Source of the DNA: Shinella zoogloeoides
Lineage (GTDB): Bacteria; Pseudomonadota; Alphaproteobacteria; Rhizobiales; Rhizobiaceae
Direction of reading: 5' to 3'
Assembly (NCBI RefSeq): GCF_022682305.1
Contig: NZ_CP093528.1
Coordinates: 3,956,001 to 4,020,000 of the forward strand
DNA: 64,000 nt
Each line of letters begins with the position of its first letter. Within the stretch, counting starts at the first letter, position 1. The translations under genes were made by a program, and so were the position numbers. This document shows positions 19,538 to 29,732 of the stretch, piece after piece. The notes under the pieces are model-generated. The model searched no databases, had not been told where the DNA came from, and saw only the letters and a list, made by a program, of their open reading frames with translations.

Positions 19538-20434
19538 GTGAACTGGATCACGAATTACGTTCGGCCGAAGATCAACTCGATGCTTGGCCGCCCTGACCGG
19601 GATGTACCGGAAAATCTCTGGATCAAGTGCCCGGAAACCGGCGAGATGGTGTTCCATCGCGATCTTGAGGAAAACAAGTGGGTCATCCCGGCTTCGGGCT
19701 ACCACATGAAGATGCCGGCCAAGGCTCGCCTCAAGGACCTCTTCGACGAAGGCCTCTACGAGGCCCTGCAGCAGCCGAAGGTGGCGCAGGACCCGCTGAA
19801 GTTCCGCGATTCGAAGAAGTACACCGACCGCCTGAAGGACAGCCGCGCCAAGACCGAGCAGGAAGACACGATCCTTGCCGGCGTCGGCAAGGTGCGCGGC
19901 GTCAAGCTCGTCGCCGTCGTGCACGAATTCGCCTTCATGGCCGGCTCGCTCGGCATTGCCGCCGGCGAGGCGATCATCAAGGCCTTCGAACGCGCCATCG
20001 CGGAAAAGTGCCCGCTCGTCATGTTCCCCGCCTCCGGCGGCGCGCGCATGCAGGAAGGCATCCTCTCGCTCATGCAACTTCCGCGCACCACGGTCGCCGT
20101 GGAAATGCTGAAGGAAGCGGGCCTGCCCTATATCGTCGTGCTCACCAACCCGACGACGGGCGGCGTGACGGCTTCCTACGCCATGCTGGGCGATATCCAC
20201 CTTGCCGAGCCGGGTGCGGAAATCTGCTTCGCCGGCAAGCGCGTCATCGAACAGACCATCCGCGAGAGGCTGCCCGAGGGCTTCCAGACCTCGGAATACC
20301 TGCTCGATCACGGCATGGTCGACATGGTCGTCAAGCGCCATGACATTCCCGAAACGCTGGCCCGCCTTCTGAAGATTCTGATGAAGAAGCCGGCGGCTTC
20401 CGCGAACGGCGCCCTTGCCATCGCGGCCCAGTGA
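19538..20434 (+). CDS. accD: Acetyl-CoA carboxylase carboxyltransferase subunit beta
   Basis: A 298-residue subunit that with AccA transfers carboxyl from biotin to acetyl-CoA, the first committed step of fatty acid synthesis. The crotonase-like core is clear ([45 protein letters not shown]). The N-terminal zinc ribbon is degenerate: of the four cysteines of E. coli AccD only Cys31 (WIKCPETG) is present; the later pair is replaced in [10 protein letters not shown]. The start is GTG 19538 after GGGAG. It sits between trpA and folC, 1 nt before folC, the common rhizobial trp-acc-fol order. Confidence 0.95.
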   Translation: MNWITNYVRPKINSMLGRPDRDVPENLWIKCPETGEMVFHRDLEENKWVIPASGYHMKMPAKARLKDLFDEGLYEALQQPKVAQDPLKFRDSKKYTDRLKDSRAKTEQEDTILAGVGKVRGVKLVAVVHEFAFMAGSLGIAAGEAIIKAFERAIAEKCPLVMFPASGGARMQEGILSLMQLPRTTVAVEMLKEAGLPYIVVLTNPTTGGVTASYAMLGDIHLAEPGAEICFAGKRVIEQTIRERLPEGFQTSEYLLDHGMVDMVVKRHDIPETLARLLKILMKKPAASANGALAIAAQ

Positions 20435-20435
20435 C

Positions 20436-21779
20436 ATGACCGGTGTGGTGGCCAGCGAGGCGGCAATGGAGATCGAGAAGCTTCTCGGTCTTCATCCCAA
20501 GGGGTTCGATCTTTCGCTGGACCGCATCACGCGGCTCCTCACCGCCCTCGGCGATCCGCATCTGAAACTGCCGCCGGTCATCCATGTGGCCGGCACCAAC
20601 GGCAAGGGTTCGGTGACGGCCTTCTGCCGCTCGATCCTTGAGGCGGCGGGCCTCTCCGTCCACGTCCACACCTCGCCCCATCTCGTCAACTGGCACGAGC
20701 GCTACCGCCTCGGTGTTGCGGGCGGACGCGGCCGCTTCGTCGAGGACGCCGTCCTTGCCGATGCCGTGCGCCGGGTGGCAGAGGCCAATGGCGGCGAGAA
20801 GATCACGGTCTTCGAGATCCTGACCGCCGTCACCTTCCTGCTCTTTTCCGAGCATCCGGCGGATGTTGCGATCATCGAGGTCGGCCTTGGCGGCCGCTTC
20901 GACGCGACCAATGTCATCCCGCGCCCCGCCGTTTCGATCGTCATGCCGATCTCGCTCGACCACCAGGCCTATCTCGGCGATCGCGTCGAGCTGATCGCGG
21001 CGGAAAAGGCCGGCATCATGAAGCGCGGCGCACCCGTCATCATCGGATTCCAGAGCGAAGAGGCCGCCCGCGACGTGCTGATCGCCACCGCCGAACGTCT
21101 CGGCTGCCCCTATGCCGTCTACGGTCAGGATTTCCTGGCCCATGAGGAGTTTGGTCGCCTCGTCTATCAGGACGAGTTCGGCCTTGCCGACCTGCCGCTG
21201 CCCCGCCTGCCGGGCCGCCACCAATATGCCAATGCCGCCGCAGCCATCCGCGCCGTCAAGGCGGCCGGCTTCGCAGTTACAGAGCATGCTATGGAAGTCG
21301 GCCTTTCCCGCGTCGAATGGCCGGGCCGCCTGCAGCGGCTGACGGACGGCGCGCTGGCGCATCTCGCGCCGCGCGGCAGCGAGATCTGGGTCGACGGCGG
21401 GCACAATCCGGGCGCCGGCCAGGTCATTTCCGAGACCATGGCGAATTTCGAGGAGCGCGATCCGCGCCCGCTTTTCCTCATCACCGGCATGATCAACACG
21501 AAGGACCCGGTCGGCTATTTCGAGCCCTTCGGCGCCCTTGCCGAGCGTGTCTTCACGGTGCCGATCCGCGGCTCCGACGCCGGTCTCGACCCGGTGGCGC
21601 TCGCCGGCGATGCCGCTCGTGCGGGCCTCGAAGCCGAACCCATCCCGACGGTCGCGGAGGCTCTTATCGAGATAAGCCGCATCACCGCGGAGGATTCCGT
21701 TCCGCCGCGTATCCTGATCGGCGGTTCGCTCTATCTCGTCGGCGATGTCCTTGCCGACAACGGCACCCCGCCGACCTGA
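20436..21779 (+). CDS. folC: Dihydrofolate synthase / folylpolyglutamate synthase
   Basis: A 447-residue Mur-ligase-fold enzyme that adds glutamate to dihydropteroate and folates using ATP. Seen: P-loop HVAGTNGKGSV, the SPHLVNWHER motif, EVGLGGRFDATN, and the ligase-domain DGGHNPGAG. ATG 20436 follows the accD stop by one base; an earlier in-frame ATG inside accD is less likely. Ends at a strong terminator shared with trxA. Confidence 0.95.
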   Translation: MTGVVASEAAMEIEKLLGLHPKGFDLSLDRITRLLTALGDPHLKLPPVIHVAGTNGKGSVTAFCRSILEAAGLSVHVHTSPHLVNWHERYRLGVAGGRGRFVEDAVLADAVRRVAEANGGEKITVFEILTAVTFLLFSEHPADVAIIEVGLGGRFDATNVIPRPAVSIVMPISLDHQAYLGDRVELIAAEKAGIMKRGAPVIIGFQSEEAARDVLIATAERLGCPYAVYGQDFLAHEEFGRLVYQDEFGLADLPLPRLPGRHQYANAAAAIRAVKAAGFAVTEHAMEVGLSRVEWPGRLQRLTDGALAHLAPRGSEIWVDGGHNPGAGQVISETMANFEERDPRPLFLITGMINTKDPVGYFEPFGALAERVFTVPIRGSDAGLDPVALAGDAARAGLEAEPIPTVAEALIEISRITAEDSVPPRILIGGSLYLVGDVLADNGTPPT

Positions 21780-21785
21780 CAACAA

Positions 21786-21811
21786 AAAGCCCGGCGCAAA
21801 GGCCGGGCTTT
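21786..21811. terminator. Bidirectional terminator between folC and trxA
   Basis: AAAGCCCGGC (21786-21795) pairs with GCCGGGCTTT (21802-21811) around a 6-nt loop. A-rich on the left and T-rich on the right, it suits both convergent transcripts. Confidence 0.88.
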
Positions 21812-21835
21812 GAGTTTGATCCAGTCGAAGGCCGA

Positions 21836-22156
21836 TCAGGCGGCGCTGGAAATCCAGGAGGACAGGGCCGTCTTCGGCGCCGCGCCGACCTTGATGTCGG
21901 CGACTTCACCGCCCTTGAACATGGCGAGCGTCGGAATGGAGCGCACGCCATAGGCAGCGGCCAGTTCCGGGTTTTCGTCGATGTTCAGCTTGGCGACCTT
22001 CACCTTGCCGGTGAGTTCAGCGGAGATTTCTTCCAGGGCGGGCGCGATCATCTTGCACGGGCCGCACCATTCGGCCCAGAAATCGACGACGACCGGCTCG
22101 GCGGAATTGAGCACTTCGGCCTGGAAATTAGACTTGTCGACTTTAACGGTAGCCAT
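21836..22156 (-). CDS. trxA: Thioredoxin
   Basis: A 106-residue cytoplasmic dithiol reductant. The active site WCGPC has Cys31 and Cys34; the cis-Pro loop [11 protein letters not shown] and Asp in VVVDFWAEW are intact. Length is normal for TrxA. Start ATG 22156 has GGAGAG 4 nt upstream. It lies 105 bp downstream of addA on the same strand and probably has its own promoter, but none is obvious. Confidence 0.97.
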   Translation of the reverse strand: MATVKVDKSNFQAEVLNSAEPVVVDFWAEWCGPCKMIAPALEEISAELTGKVKVAKLNIDENPELAAAYGVRSIPTLAMFKGGEVADIKVGAAPKTALSSWISSAA

Positions 22157-22261
22157 GAGGCTCTCCTTGAATGGTGATCGTTGCACAAGATGTGATGCCG
22201 CCGGCCTCCGGTTTCAAGGCCGGACGGGAGAGGCAAGGCCGCGGATGTCCCCTTCGGTATC

Positions 22262-25200
22262 TCATTTCGAGGCAAGTTCGGCAAGGCTGGCCTCCAGCCG
22301 GTCGGACCCGAGCCAGTAGGTTCTGGCCGCCTCCGTATAGATCAGCCCGCAACGGATTTGCCGGCCCGGATAAAGCGGCGCGAGGATCGACCGGTAGATC
22401 GCAAGCTGCGCCCGGTGCTCGAAGGGAATCTCGTCGAGCGTGTTTGGCGGCGCGCGGTTGGTCTTGAAATCGACGATCTCCACCGCCTCCTCAGTCACCG
22501 CCATGCGGTCGATACGGCCCGAGACGGCATAGTCCCGGCTGCCGAGCGTCAGCGTACCCATGATCGAGACCTCCGCCCGCGCGGAGGCGGAGAAGATCGC
22601 CGCAAGGCTCTCGTCGCCGATGACCGCGAGCGCGGCGGCAACGAGGGCGTTCTTCGCATTCTCCGGCCAGTTCGCCGCCGCCCGCTCAAGGTAACGCCGC
22701 GCCGCCGCCGGCCGCTCCTCTGCCGCGAAGGCGGGCAGGACCTGGAGGAAGCGGTGCAGGATGCGCCCGCGCTCCAGCGCGAGCCCTGCGCCCGAGGCGC
22801 CGCCTCGCTTGCCGAAGAGCGCCGAGGGCACCAGAAGGTCCGCCTTGTCCGTCTCGATCACCGCCGCCGCGCCGGAAGGGCTGAGCGGGCGCGGCAGGGA
22901 TTTCTGCGGGGGGAGGGGCCGCCCCAGCGCCTCCGGCAGCACCGTCTCCGTCTTCTCCACGGCGGTCGTCGCACTGATCGCGCCGGCCTCCGCCGCGCCC
23001 GCCTCGCGCCAGGCAAACCCCTGCCAGCTTTCCCCCGGGGTGGAAAAAGCCCTCTCCACGCAGCGTTCGCCATCGGCCGAGAGCGCGGCCGCGATCATCG
23101 GGTGCCAAGTGTCCTTGTTCTCCTGCCGGCCACGATAGCCGCAGACGACGAGCCGGTCGGCCGAGCGCGTCATCGCCACATAGAGCAGCCGGCGATATTC
23201 CTCTTCCGCCCCGGCCTTGATGCGCTCGGCATCGGCCTCGGTCAGTTCATTGCCCAGATCCTTCAGCGGCAGCCAGGCGGGGAGGCCGCCGGGCGGCCCC
23301 AGCCCCGAGAGGAAGCGAAGCTGTGGCATGTGGCTGTGGCTGAATGCCTTCGCGCCGCCATCGACGAGGAAGACGACCGGCGCCTCCAGTCCCTTGGCCG
23401 CATGCACGGTCATGATGCGGATCTCGCCGCGCGCCTTGTCCTGCTCGCGCTTGACGGTGGGGGCTTCCAACTCGAGCGTAGAGACAAAGGCCTGCAGGCC
23501 CGGCAAGCCGTTTTCCTCCTGCTCCAGCGCGAAGGTCAGGAATTCGTCGATGATCTCGCCCGCTTCCGCCCCGAGCCGGGAAAGGAAGGCACGCCGACCG
23601 CCACCCGCGCCGAGGATGCGCGCATAGAAGTCATATACCGACTGAGCGCGCGCATCGAAAATGGTGCCTTCAAGCCGGCGAACGACCGTCGCAAGCCTTT
23701 CATCTGTCTGCGCCATGTTGCGGAGCCGCGCCCAGAGCGCCTGCTTCTCGCCGCGCCGGGCGGCAAGCTCGAACAAGCTATCTTCATCGAGGCCGAACAG
23801 CGGGCTTTTCAAAAGCGCAGCCAGCGAAAGATCGTCCTCAGGCAATACGGCGAAGCGGCCGAGCGCCATCAGGTCCTGCACGGCGATGTGCTTCGTCAGC
23901 ACCAGCCGGTCGGCCCCTGCGACAGGCAGGTTGTGCCGCTGCTTCAGCGTGCGGGTCAGCGCATTGACGAAGGCGTCGCGCTTGCGCACCAGCACAATCA
24001 CATCGCCCGCCTCCATCGGCCGGGCCTTACCCTTTTCGGTCACCGTCTCGCGGCCGATCCAGCCCGCAAGCGTATCGGCGATGCGCCGGGCCAGAACATT
24101 GATCGGCGCTTCCTCGGCGACGGCGTCGAAGGGCGCTGTCCAGTCTTCTTCGTCCAGACCCGGTGGCGCTGCGATCACCTCCCAGATATCGACCGCTCCC
24201 GGCTCGCGCCCGCGATTGGAGGCATGCACGATCTCGCCGCCGTCGGGCGTCAGCCCGCGCGCATTGCCGGGATCGAGGAACACCCGGTCGACCGCCGAAA
24301 GCACGTCGCGCGTCGAGCGGAAGGAGAGCAGCAGCCGGATCGGGCTGAAAGCAGCCTCCGCCATCCGCGTTCGGCGGGAAACGTCCCGGCCCTCCTCAGC
24401 AAACCGCTCCGGCCGCGCACCCTGGAAGGAATAGATCGACTGTTTCTCGTCTCCCACGGCGAAGATCGTGCGACCGGCGATCCGCGCCGTTTCGCCGGCG
24501 AAGAAATCGTCCGTTAGCGCCTTGACGATCTGCCATTGCCGGGGGCTGGTGTCCTGCGCCTCGTCGACGAGGATATGGTCGATGCCTTGGTCGAGCTTGT
24601 AGTGCACCCAGGCGCTCACCTGTTCCCGGGTGAGCAGTGCCGCCGTGCGGTCGATCAGGTCGTCGAAATCGAGCAGGCTGCGCGCCCGCTTCAGGTCCTC
24701 GTAGTCGCCGATCAGCCGCTCGGCGATGACGAGCGCGGCAAGGGTCGCCTCGTACATGCGGAAGCGCCGTAGCCGGTCATCGCAGGCGATTACATGGGCC
24801 TGCGCGGCCTGTAGCACAGCCTCCAGATGGGGCGCGCTGTCGCGTACCTTCTTGGAGAGGAACGAGCGCTCCAGGCTGCGCGGCGAGCCGGTGCCGGTGA
24901 AGAAGAGATCGTGGAGCGCCGCCCGCCGCGCTTCGGCATCCGTCAGCCGCGCAATTCCGCGCAATCCGGCTGCGGTGGCCTTCACCGTATCGCTGCCAAG
25001 GTTTTCCGCAGCAGCGAGGTAGCTTTCCAGCACCGCCCCCTGCAAGCCGTCGAGCGGCCAGAAGGCGGCGAGCATGTCCTCCGCCGTCCCGCCGGGTGCC
25101 AGCCCGATTTCCCGGCGAAGCACCGTCTCCGTGCCGCCGACCTTCTCCGTGGCGTCGAAGAATTCGCGGATCGGACCGCGGCTGGCGACGATGTCGGAAA

Positions 25201-25819
25201 TCAGCTTTTCCAGCCCCGTATCGTCGGCGATGTCGAGCACGGTGGCGAAGGCGGCGGCGAGCGTCCGGTCGTCCTCGCTCGCCGTCGCGGTCAGGAGCGT
25301 GCGCCGCGCATCCGCCAGCAGCACGGCCGCCGCCCGGTCGTCGAGCACGGAGAAATGGCCGGCGACATTGGCCTCCAGCGGGAACTGGTGCAGCAGCGCC
25401 TCGCAGAAGGCGTGGATGGTCTGGATCTTCAGCCCGCCCGGCGTTTCGAGCGCCCGGGCGAAGAGCCGCCGCGCCTCGGCCAGCTTGAAGAGATCAGGCC
25501 TCTCGCCCTCGATGGCCGCCACCCGATCGGACAGCGCTTCGTCCGAGAGAGTCGCCCATTCGGCCAGCCGCTCGAAGACGCGGTTCGACATTTCCGAGGC
25601 CGCGGCCTTGGTATAGGTCAGGCACAGGATCGCCGAGGGCCGGCAGCCGGCGAGCAGCAGGCGGATGACGCGCTGCGTCAGCACATGCGTCTTGCCCGAG
25701 CCGGCATTGGCCGAAACCCAGGCCGAACGGCGCGGATCGGAGGCCGTCGCCTGCTTGCGCGACGTCCAGTCCAGCCAGGCGGCGGGTTCCGAAGAGGCGG
25801 GCCTGTCTTCCTCAAGCAT
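22262..25819 (-). CDS. addA: Double-strand break repair helicase-nuclease AddA
   Basis: A 1185-residue UvrD-like helicase with C-terminal RecB-family nuclease, the alphaproteobacterial counterpart of RecB. Seen: Walker A SANAGSGKTHVLTQRV, LCLTYTKAAASEM (motif Ia), Walker B LVDEAQDTSPRQW, FAVGDEKQSIYSFQGA, RIMTVHAAKGLE and VAMTRSADRLVVCG, then the nuclease signature SGRIDRM with VEIVDFKTNR. The ATG (25819) lies inside the addB stop region (ATGCTTGA), an 8-bp overlap indicating coupled translation. Confidence 0.95.
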   Translation of the reverse strand: MLEEDRPASSEPAAWLDWTSRKQATASDPRRSAWVSANAGSGKTHVLTQRVIRLLLAGCRPSAILCLTYTKAAASEMSNRVFERLAEWATLSDEALSDRVAAIEGERPDLFKLAEARRLFARALETPGGLKIQTIHAFCEALLHQFPLEANVAGHFSVLDDRAAAVLLADARRTLLTATASEDDRTLAAAFATVLDIADDTGLEKLISDIVASRGPIREFFDATEKVGGTETVLRREIGLAPGGTAEDMLAAFWPLDGLQGAVLESYLAAAENLGSDTVKATAAGLRGIARLTDAEARRAALHDLFFTGTGSPRSLERSFLSKKVRDSAPHLEAVLQAAQAHVIACDDRLRRFRMYEATLAALVIAERLIGDYEDLKRARSLLDFDDLIDRTAALLTREQVSAWVHYKLDQGIDHILVDEAQDTSPRQWQIVKALTDDFFAGETARIAGRTIFAVGDEKQSIYSFQGARPERFAEEGRDVSRRTRMAEAAFSPIRLLLSFRSTRDVLSAVDRVFLDPGNARGLTPDGGEIVHASNRGREPGAVDIWEVIAAPPGLDEEDWTAPFDAVAEEAPINVLARRIADTLAGWIGRETVTEKGKARPMEAGDVIVLVRKRDAFVNALTRTLKQRHNLPVAGADRLVLTKHIAVQDLMALGRFAVLPEDDLSLAALLKSPLFGLDEDSLFELAARRGEKQALWARLRNMAQTDERLATVVRRLEGTIFDARAQSVYDFYARILGAGGGRRAFLSRLGAEAGEIIDEFLTFALEQEENGLPGLQAFVSTLELEAPTVKREQDKARGEIRIMTVHAAKGLEAPVVFLVDGGAKAFSHSHMPQLRFLSGLGPPGGLPAWLPLKDLGNELTEADAERIKAGAEEEYRRLLYVAMTRSADRLVVCGYRGRQENKDTWHPMIAAALSADGERCVERAFSTPGESWQGFAWREAGAAEAGAISATTAVEKTETVLPEALGRPLPPQKSLPRPLSPSGAAAVIETDKADLLVPSALFGKRGGASGAGLALERGRILHRFLQVLPAFAAEERPAAARRYLERAAANWPENAKNALVAAALAVIGDESLAAIFSASARAEVSIMGTLTLGSRDYAVSGRIDRMAVTEEAVEIVDFKTNRAPPNTLDEIPFEHRAQLAIYRSILAPLYPGRQIRCGLIYTEAARTYWLGSDRLEASLAELASK

Positions 25820-28800
25820 CTTCGGCCTCCCCGCTGTTTTCGGCCGACGACCATTCGGCGACGCGCGCCAGATGATCGTATTCTCCGCCATAATCCCGTT
25901 CCTGTTCGGGGATCAGCCGCGAGGCGAAGCCGTAGCGCCCTTCGATCAGCCCCGTCAGCAGCTTCTCCAGTTCGGCAAGCGCTTCCTCCGCAAGGTCGGA
26001 CGCGGATTTCGGCGTCGTATTGGCGGATTTGGAGTGCTCGTTATTGACCTGCTCTTCCTTGAACCGTTCGCCGGGTTTGAGGCGGACATAAAGAAGGTTC
26101 GCCGGCTCGCGGATACCGGGGCCGCGGAACGCTCCGCGCCTGATCGCCGCCGCCTCCAGCGCAAGCTGCGGATCGAGCAGCGCCCGCGCCACCTTCAGGG
26201 AGGGCGTGCTGCCGGTCTTGTAGTCGAGAAGATCGGCGCTGCCGCCCGGCAGGATGTCGATGCGGTCGGCAATGCCGGTGAGCCGAACGCCGCTCACGGA
26301 CAGATCGAGCGAGGCCGGCACTTCCGTCAGGCTCTCCCTTACCCCGGCTGCCCGCTTCAGGTGCCACTCCACGAAGGCGCGTGCGACGGCGGCAAAGCGC
26401 GGCCGCCAGACGGCGTCGATATGCGGCGGTAGGCTTATCGTGTCGAATTCCTCCGTGAGAATCCGGCTTATCAACGACTGCGGTTCGCCTGTCGCCTCCT
26501 CCCGCACGAAGCGATCGACGATGCGGTGATAGAGCGAACCGCGCTCGGTCGGGCCGGGATCGAGATTGAAGGGGGCGACGGGATCGAGCTTGAGGATATG
26601 CTGGGCATAGATCGCATAGGGATCGCGCCGCAGCCGCCCGATCTGGCTGAAGGAGTACTTTTTCGGCTGCAGGTCTGCCGGCGGACGGGGGGCCGGGCGC
26701 GGCGCATTCGGCACCGGCGCGCTCCTGTCCACGGCATTTGCCCAGAGGACGAAATCCTTGCCGCGTGTCCGCAGGTCGCTTGCCAGCGTGGGGCCGCCGA
26801 CGGCGAGCAGCCGTTGCAGCCAGCGCGAGGCGACGGTGGGCGCGGTGCCGTTGCGCAGCGCCCGCGTCAGGATGAGCTTCGGCGCTCCGGCGGCCATCTG
26901 CAGGTCGTGGCCGAGCTGGCCGATGCGGCGCTCCGGCGGCTCCAGCCCGATCTCCACCTTCATGATGCGGGAGAGGAATGCGTCGTTCGCCGCCTGCCCC
27001 GGCCAGGTTCCCTCGTTCAACCCGCCGATCACGACCGTGTCGACGCTCTGCAGGCGCGATTCGAGCGCGCCGAAGATGAAGACGCGCGGATGGCGCATGG
27101 AACGCGGCTTGACGCTCTCGCTCGTCGCCAGCGCCTCGATGATATCGCACCATTGCGGCCCGTCGGCCTCGATCTGTCCATCCGTCTCGATGACGCTTTT
27201 CAGGAGGTTGGCAAGGCTGTCGCCCGCCTCGCCGGACCAGAGCGCCGCAAGATCGCCACGCTCGTCCACCACCACGGCTTCCAGCGCCCGCCCGGTCCGC
27301 TCCGCCCAATCGGAGAGCGGCAGCCGGGAGGAGAAGCGCCGCCCCGTCCGGCTTTGCTGCACGAGGAGGCCGGCCAGCGGTTCGACCGCCTCGGCGATGC
27401 GTCGCGCGAGGTCCTGGGCGAGCGGAACGGCGCCCTCCGGCAGCGCGGTGCGCCAGGCTGGCGGATGGCGGTCGCCTGCCTGCTGCGCGAGGGCGGCTTC
27501 CAGCAGCGGTTCCAGCGTGGAAATGTCGATCTCCACTGTACCGCCGCGCAGCGCCGTCAGTTCCAGCGCAGTCACCGCCGCGCGGATCTCCGCCTCGGCA
27601 AGGCCGAATCGGGCGAGGGGATGTTTCAGGAGCGCGACCAGCGGCACCGGGTCGCCGGGTCGTAGTGTCGCCTCGGCGAGCAGGCGCAGCAGCGTGCCCT
27701 GCGGTGTGGAAAGCAGCGGGGTGCCGGCCGAATCGTCCGCCTCGATGCCGAAGCGGGCAAGTTCCGCCGCCACGCGCCGGCCGAGCTTGCGGTCGGGCGT
27801 GATCAGCGCCGCCTGCGCGTCTTCGCTTTCTTCCAGCGCGAGCCGCAGCGCAATGGCGATGGCCAGCGCCTCCTCACGCTCGTTCGCTGCCTCGATGAGG
27901 GAAACATCACGGAAGGCCGCTGCCATCGCATCCGGATCGAGCGTACCCCGGACCTCGCCCCAGCCCGCCGTCGCCTGCGTTGGCAGGAAGGCGCTGGAGA
28001 GGATTTTTGTACGGTATTCCAGAGCTTCCGGCGGCATGCCCAGTGTTTCCACGTCGCCCCGCGTGCGGCCCATGCGGGCGAGCAGCCGGTGAAGGCCGTA
28101 TTGCGGGTGGCTGCGGGATGCGGCGTCGGGCTTCTGCGCACCGTCCTGCCGGCCGACCAGCAGCCATTCGGCATCCGACATGAAGCGGTCCAGTCCCGGA
28201 AGGATGACGACGCCGTTCGGCATTTCCGCCACGGCGGCGATCAGTTCGGCCGTCGCCGGAATGGAGCCCGTGGAGCCGGCGATGATGACGGGGCCGCCGG
28301 GCGGGGAATGGCGGTAGCGCTCCGTCTCGGCATGCAGCGTCGCATTGCGCCGGAGAGAGGGGGAGGAGCGGTTCAGCTCGGTCAGCCGCGCCGGCCAGAA
28401 ATCGCTGGCGATCTTCAGGAATTCGGCGGTGAGCTGCCACCAGAGCGCATGGTTGGACGTGTCGAGATTATCCAGCGCCGACCAGTCCAGCTCCTCCGTC
28501 TCCATCGCATCGATGATCTCGGCGAGGTTGCGGGCGAGCCACACGGCATCCGCCGGGCTTGCGGGGGCGACGAGCGGGCTGTCGGCATGAATGGAGGTGA
28601 CGGCGGCCGGCAGGCGGTTGCGCCAGGCGAGGACGAGGCGGGCCAGCTCCAGAAGCCGCGTCGGGCCGGAAAGCGGTTCGGCCATGTCGAGGAGGGCAGG
28701 GGCCACCTCGTCGAAGAAGCCGCTGTCGTCGTCCGTCTCGCCAAGCGCGCGGATGGTGGGAAGGATGGCCGAGCGCCCGCCGAAGAGGTCGACGAATTCC

Positions 28801-28988
28801 GAGCGGATGACGCGGGCCGAGCGCCGGGTCGGCACATAGATGGTGACGTCGGCCAGCGCCAGCGGATCGGCCGGATCGTAGGTGAAACCGGGCACGAGCC
28901 GCCCATCGACGAGGCTTTCGGCGACCGTCTTCAGGAAGGGCAGGCTCGCGGGGATCGAATAGATGCGGCCGCCCCGGCCGCCCGTCAC
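25812..28988 (-). CDS. addB: Double-strand break repair protein AddB
   Basis: A 1058-residue partner of AddA with an inactivated helicase-like body and a second nuclease domain. Seen: IYVPTRRSARVIRSEF near the N-terminus, where other AddB proteins have a P-loop, VVIGGLNEGTWPG in the middle, and the nuclease GIADRIDILPGG plus DLLDYKTGSTPS at the C-terminus. The start is GTG at 28988, overlapping the murU stop by 4 bp (GTGA). Alphaproteobacterial AddB lacks an obvious iron-sulfur cysteine set at the ends, and I see none here. Confidence 0.93.
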   Translation of the reverse strand: MTGGRGGRIYSIPASLPFLKTVAESLVDGRLVPGFTYDPADPLALADVTIYVPTRRSARVIRSEFVDLFGGRSAILPTIRALGETDDDSGFFDEVAPALLDMAEPLSGPTRLLELARLVLAWRNRLPAAVTSIHADSPLVAPASPADAVWLARNLAEIIDAMETEELDWSALDNLDTSNHALWWQLTAEFLKIASDFWPARLTELNRSSPSLRRNATLHAETERYRHSPPGGPVIIAGSTGSIPATAELIAAVAEMPNGVVILPGLDRFMSDAEWLLVGRQDGAQKPDAASRSHPQYGLHRLLARMGRTRGDVETLGMPPEALEYRTKILSSAFLPTQATAGWGEVRGTLDPDAMAAAFRDVSLIEAANEREEALAIAIALRLALEESEDAQAALITPDRKLGRRVAAELARFGIEADDSAGTPLLSTPQGTLLRLLAEATLRPGDPVPLVALLKHPLARFGLAEAEIRAAVTALELTALRGGTVEIDISTLEPLLEAALAQQAGDRHPPAWRTALPEGAVPLAQDLARRIAEAVEPLAGLLVQQSRTGRRFSSRLPLSDWAERTGRALEAVVVDERGDLAALWSGEAGDSLANLLKSVIETDGQIEADGPQWCDIIEALATSESVKPRSMRHPRVFIFGALESRLQSVDTVVIGGLNEGTWPGQAANDAFLSRIMKVEIGLEPPERRIGQLGHDLQMAAGAPKLILTRALRNGTAPTVASRWLQRLLAVGGPTLASDLRTRGKDFVLWANAVDRSAPVPNAPRPAPRPPADLQPKKYSFSQIGRLRRDPYAIYAQHILKLDPVAPFNLDPGPTERGSLYHRIVDRFVREEATGEPQSLISRILTEEFDTISLPPHIDAVWRPRFAAVARAFVEWHLKRAAGVRESLTEVPASLDLSVSGVRLTGIADRIDILPGGSADLLDYKTGSTPSLKVARALLDPQLALEAAAIRRGAFRGPGIREPANLLYVRLKPGERFKEEQVNNEHSKSANTTPKSASDLAEEALAELEKLLTGLIEGRYGFASRLIPEQERDYGGEYDHLARVAEWSSAENSGEAEDA

Positions 28989-29719
28989 GCCGCCGCCTCG
29001 CGGAAGGCGCCGATCACGGCTTCCGCCGCGCCGATCGCCTCGGGCGTGCCGACGGTGATCCAGTGGCCTTCCAGCATGATGCCGTGCAGCCGGCCCTTCT
29101 CGATGGCGCGGTCGAAATAGATGTTGAGGTTGAAGGCGTCATCGGGCGCATCGTCGAGCAGCGCCGGCATCAGGGCGAGCGCCCCGGCATAGACGACCGG
29201 CGTGCCGCTGTCCTCCTGGTAGCGGGTAAGCCTGCCTTCCGCATCGAGTGAAAAGTCCTTCTTGCCGTTGTGCCCCGTCGTATCCTCCAGCTTCACGCAG
29301 AGCATGAGCATGTCCATGGCATCGGGATCGAAGGTTTCCGCGAGCCGCTGGAGATTGGTCTTCTGCCCGGGCTTCTCGCCGATCCAGAAGAGGTCGGCGT
29401 TCATGACGAGCACGGGTTCGCGCCCCAGCAGCTTCAGCCCCCTTGAAAGTCCCCCGCCGGAATTCATCAGCTGGTCCGTCTCGTCGGAAAGCACGATCTC
29501 CGGCTCGGTGCGGCTCGCCAGATGCGCCGTCATCTGGTCGGCGAAATGGTGCACGTTGACGACGGCGCGTTTGATGCCCGCCTCGGCCAGCGCATCCAGC
29601 CCGTAGTCGATCATCGGCTTGCCCGCGACGGGCACGAGGGGCTTGGGCATGGTGTTCGTGATGGGGCGCAGGCGCGTTCCAAGGCCGGCGGCCAACACCA
29701 TGGCGTCTTCGATCTTCAT
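28985..29719 (-). CDS. murU: Nucleotidyltransferase, MurU-like (N-acetylmuramate-1-phosphate uridylyltransferase)
   Basis: A 244-residue sugar-nucleotide transferase. Seen: LAAGLGTRLRPITNTMPKPL with the GxGxRxxPxT-type signature, NADLFWIG metal site and GHWITVGTPEA near the end. The next gene upstream encodes the AmgK sugar kinase domain, the partner that makes MurNAc-1-phosphate, so the pair is the fosfomycin-bypass cell-wall recycling route described in Pseudomonas. An alternative mannose-1-phosphate guanylyltransferase role is less likely given the partner. Start ATG 29719, 13 nt after the fusion gene. Confidence 0.82.
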   Translation of the reverse strand: MKIEDAMVLAAGLGTRLRPITNTMPKPLVPVAGKPMIDYGLDALAEAGIKRAVVNVHHFADQMTAHLASRTEPEIVLSDETDQLMNSGGGLSRGLKLLGREPVLVMNADLFWIGEKPGQKTNLQRLAETFDPDAMDMLMLCVKLEDTTGHNGKKDFSLDAEGRLTRYQEDSGTPVVYAGALALMPALLDDAPDDAFNLNIYFDRAIEKGRLHGIMLEGHWITVGTPEAIGAAEAVIGAFREAAA

Positions 29720-29732
29720 CGGGGCACTCGCG

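Noticed and set aside
22262..28988. Long plus-strand frames opposite addA/addB
   Set aside because: Antisense to genes with full helicase/nuclease motifs; arginine- and proline-rich composition typical of shadow frames.
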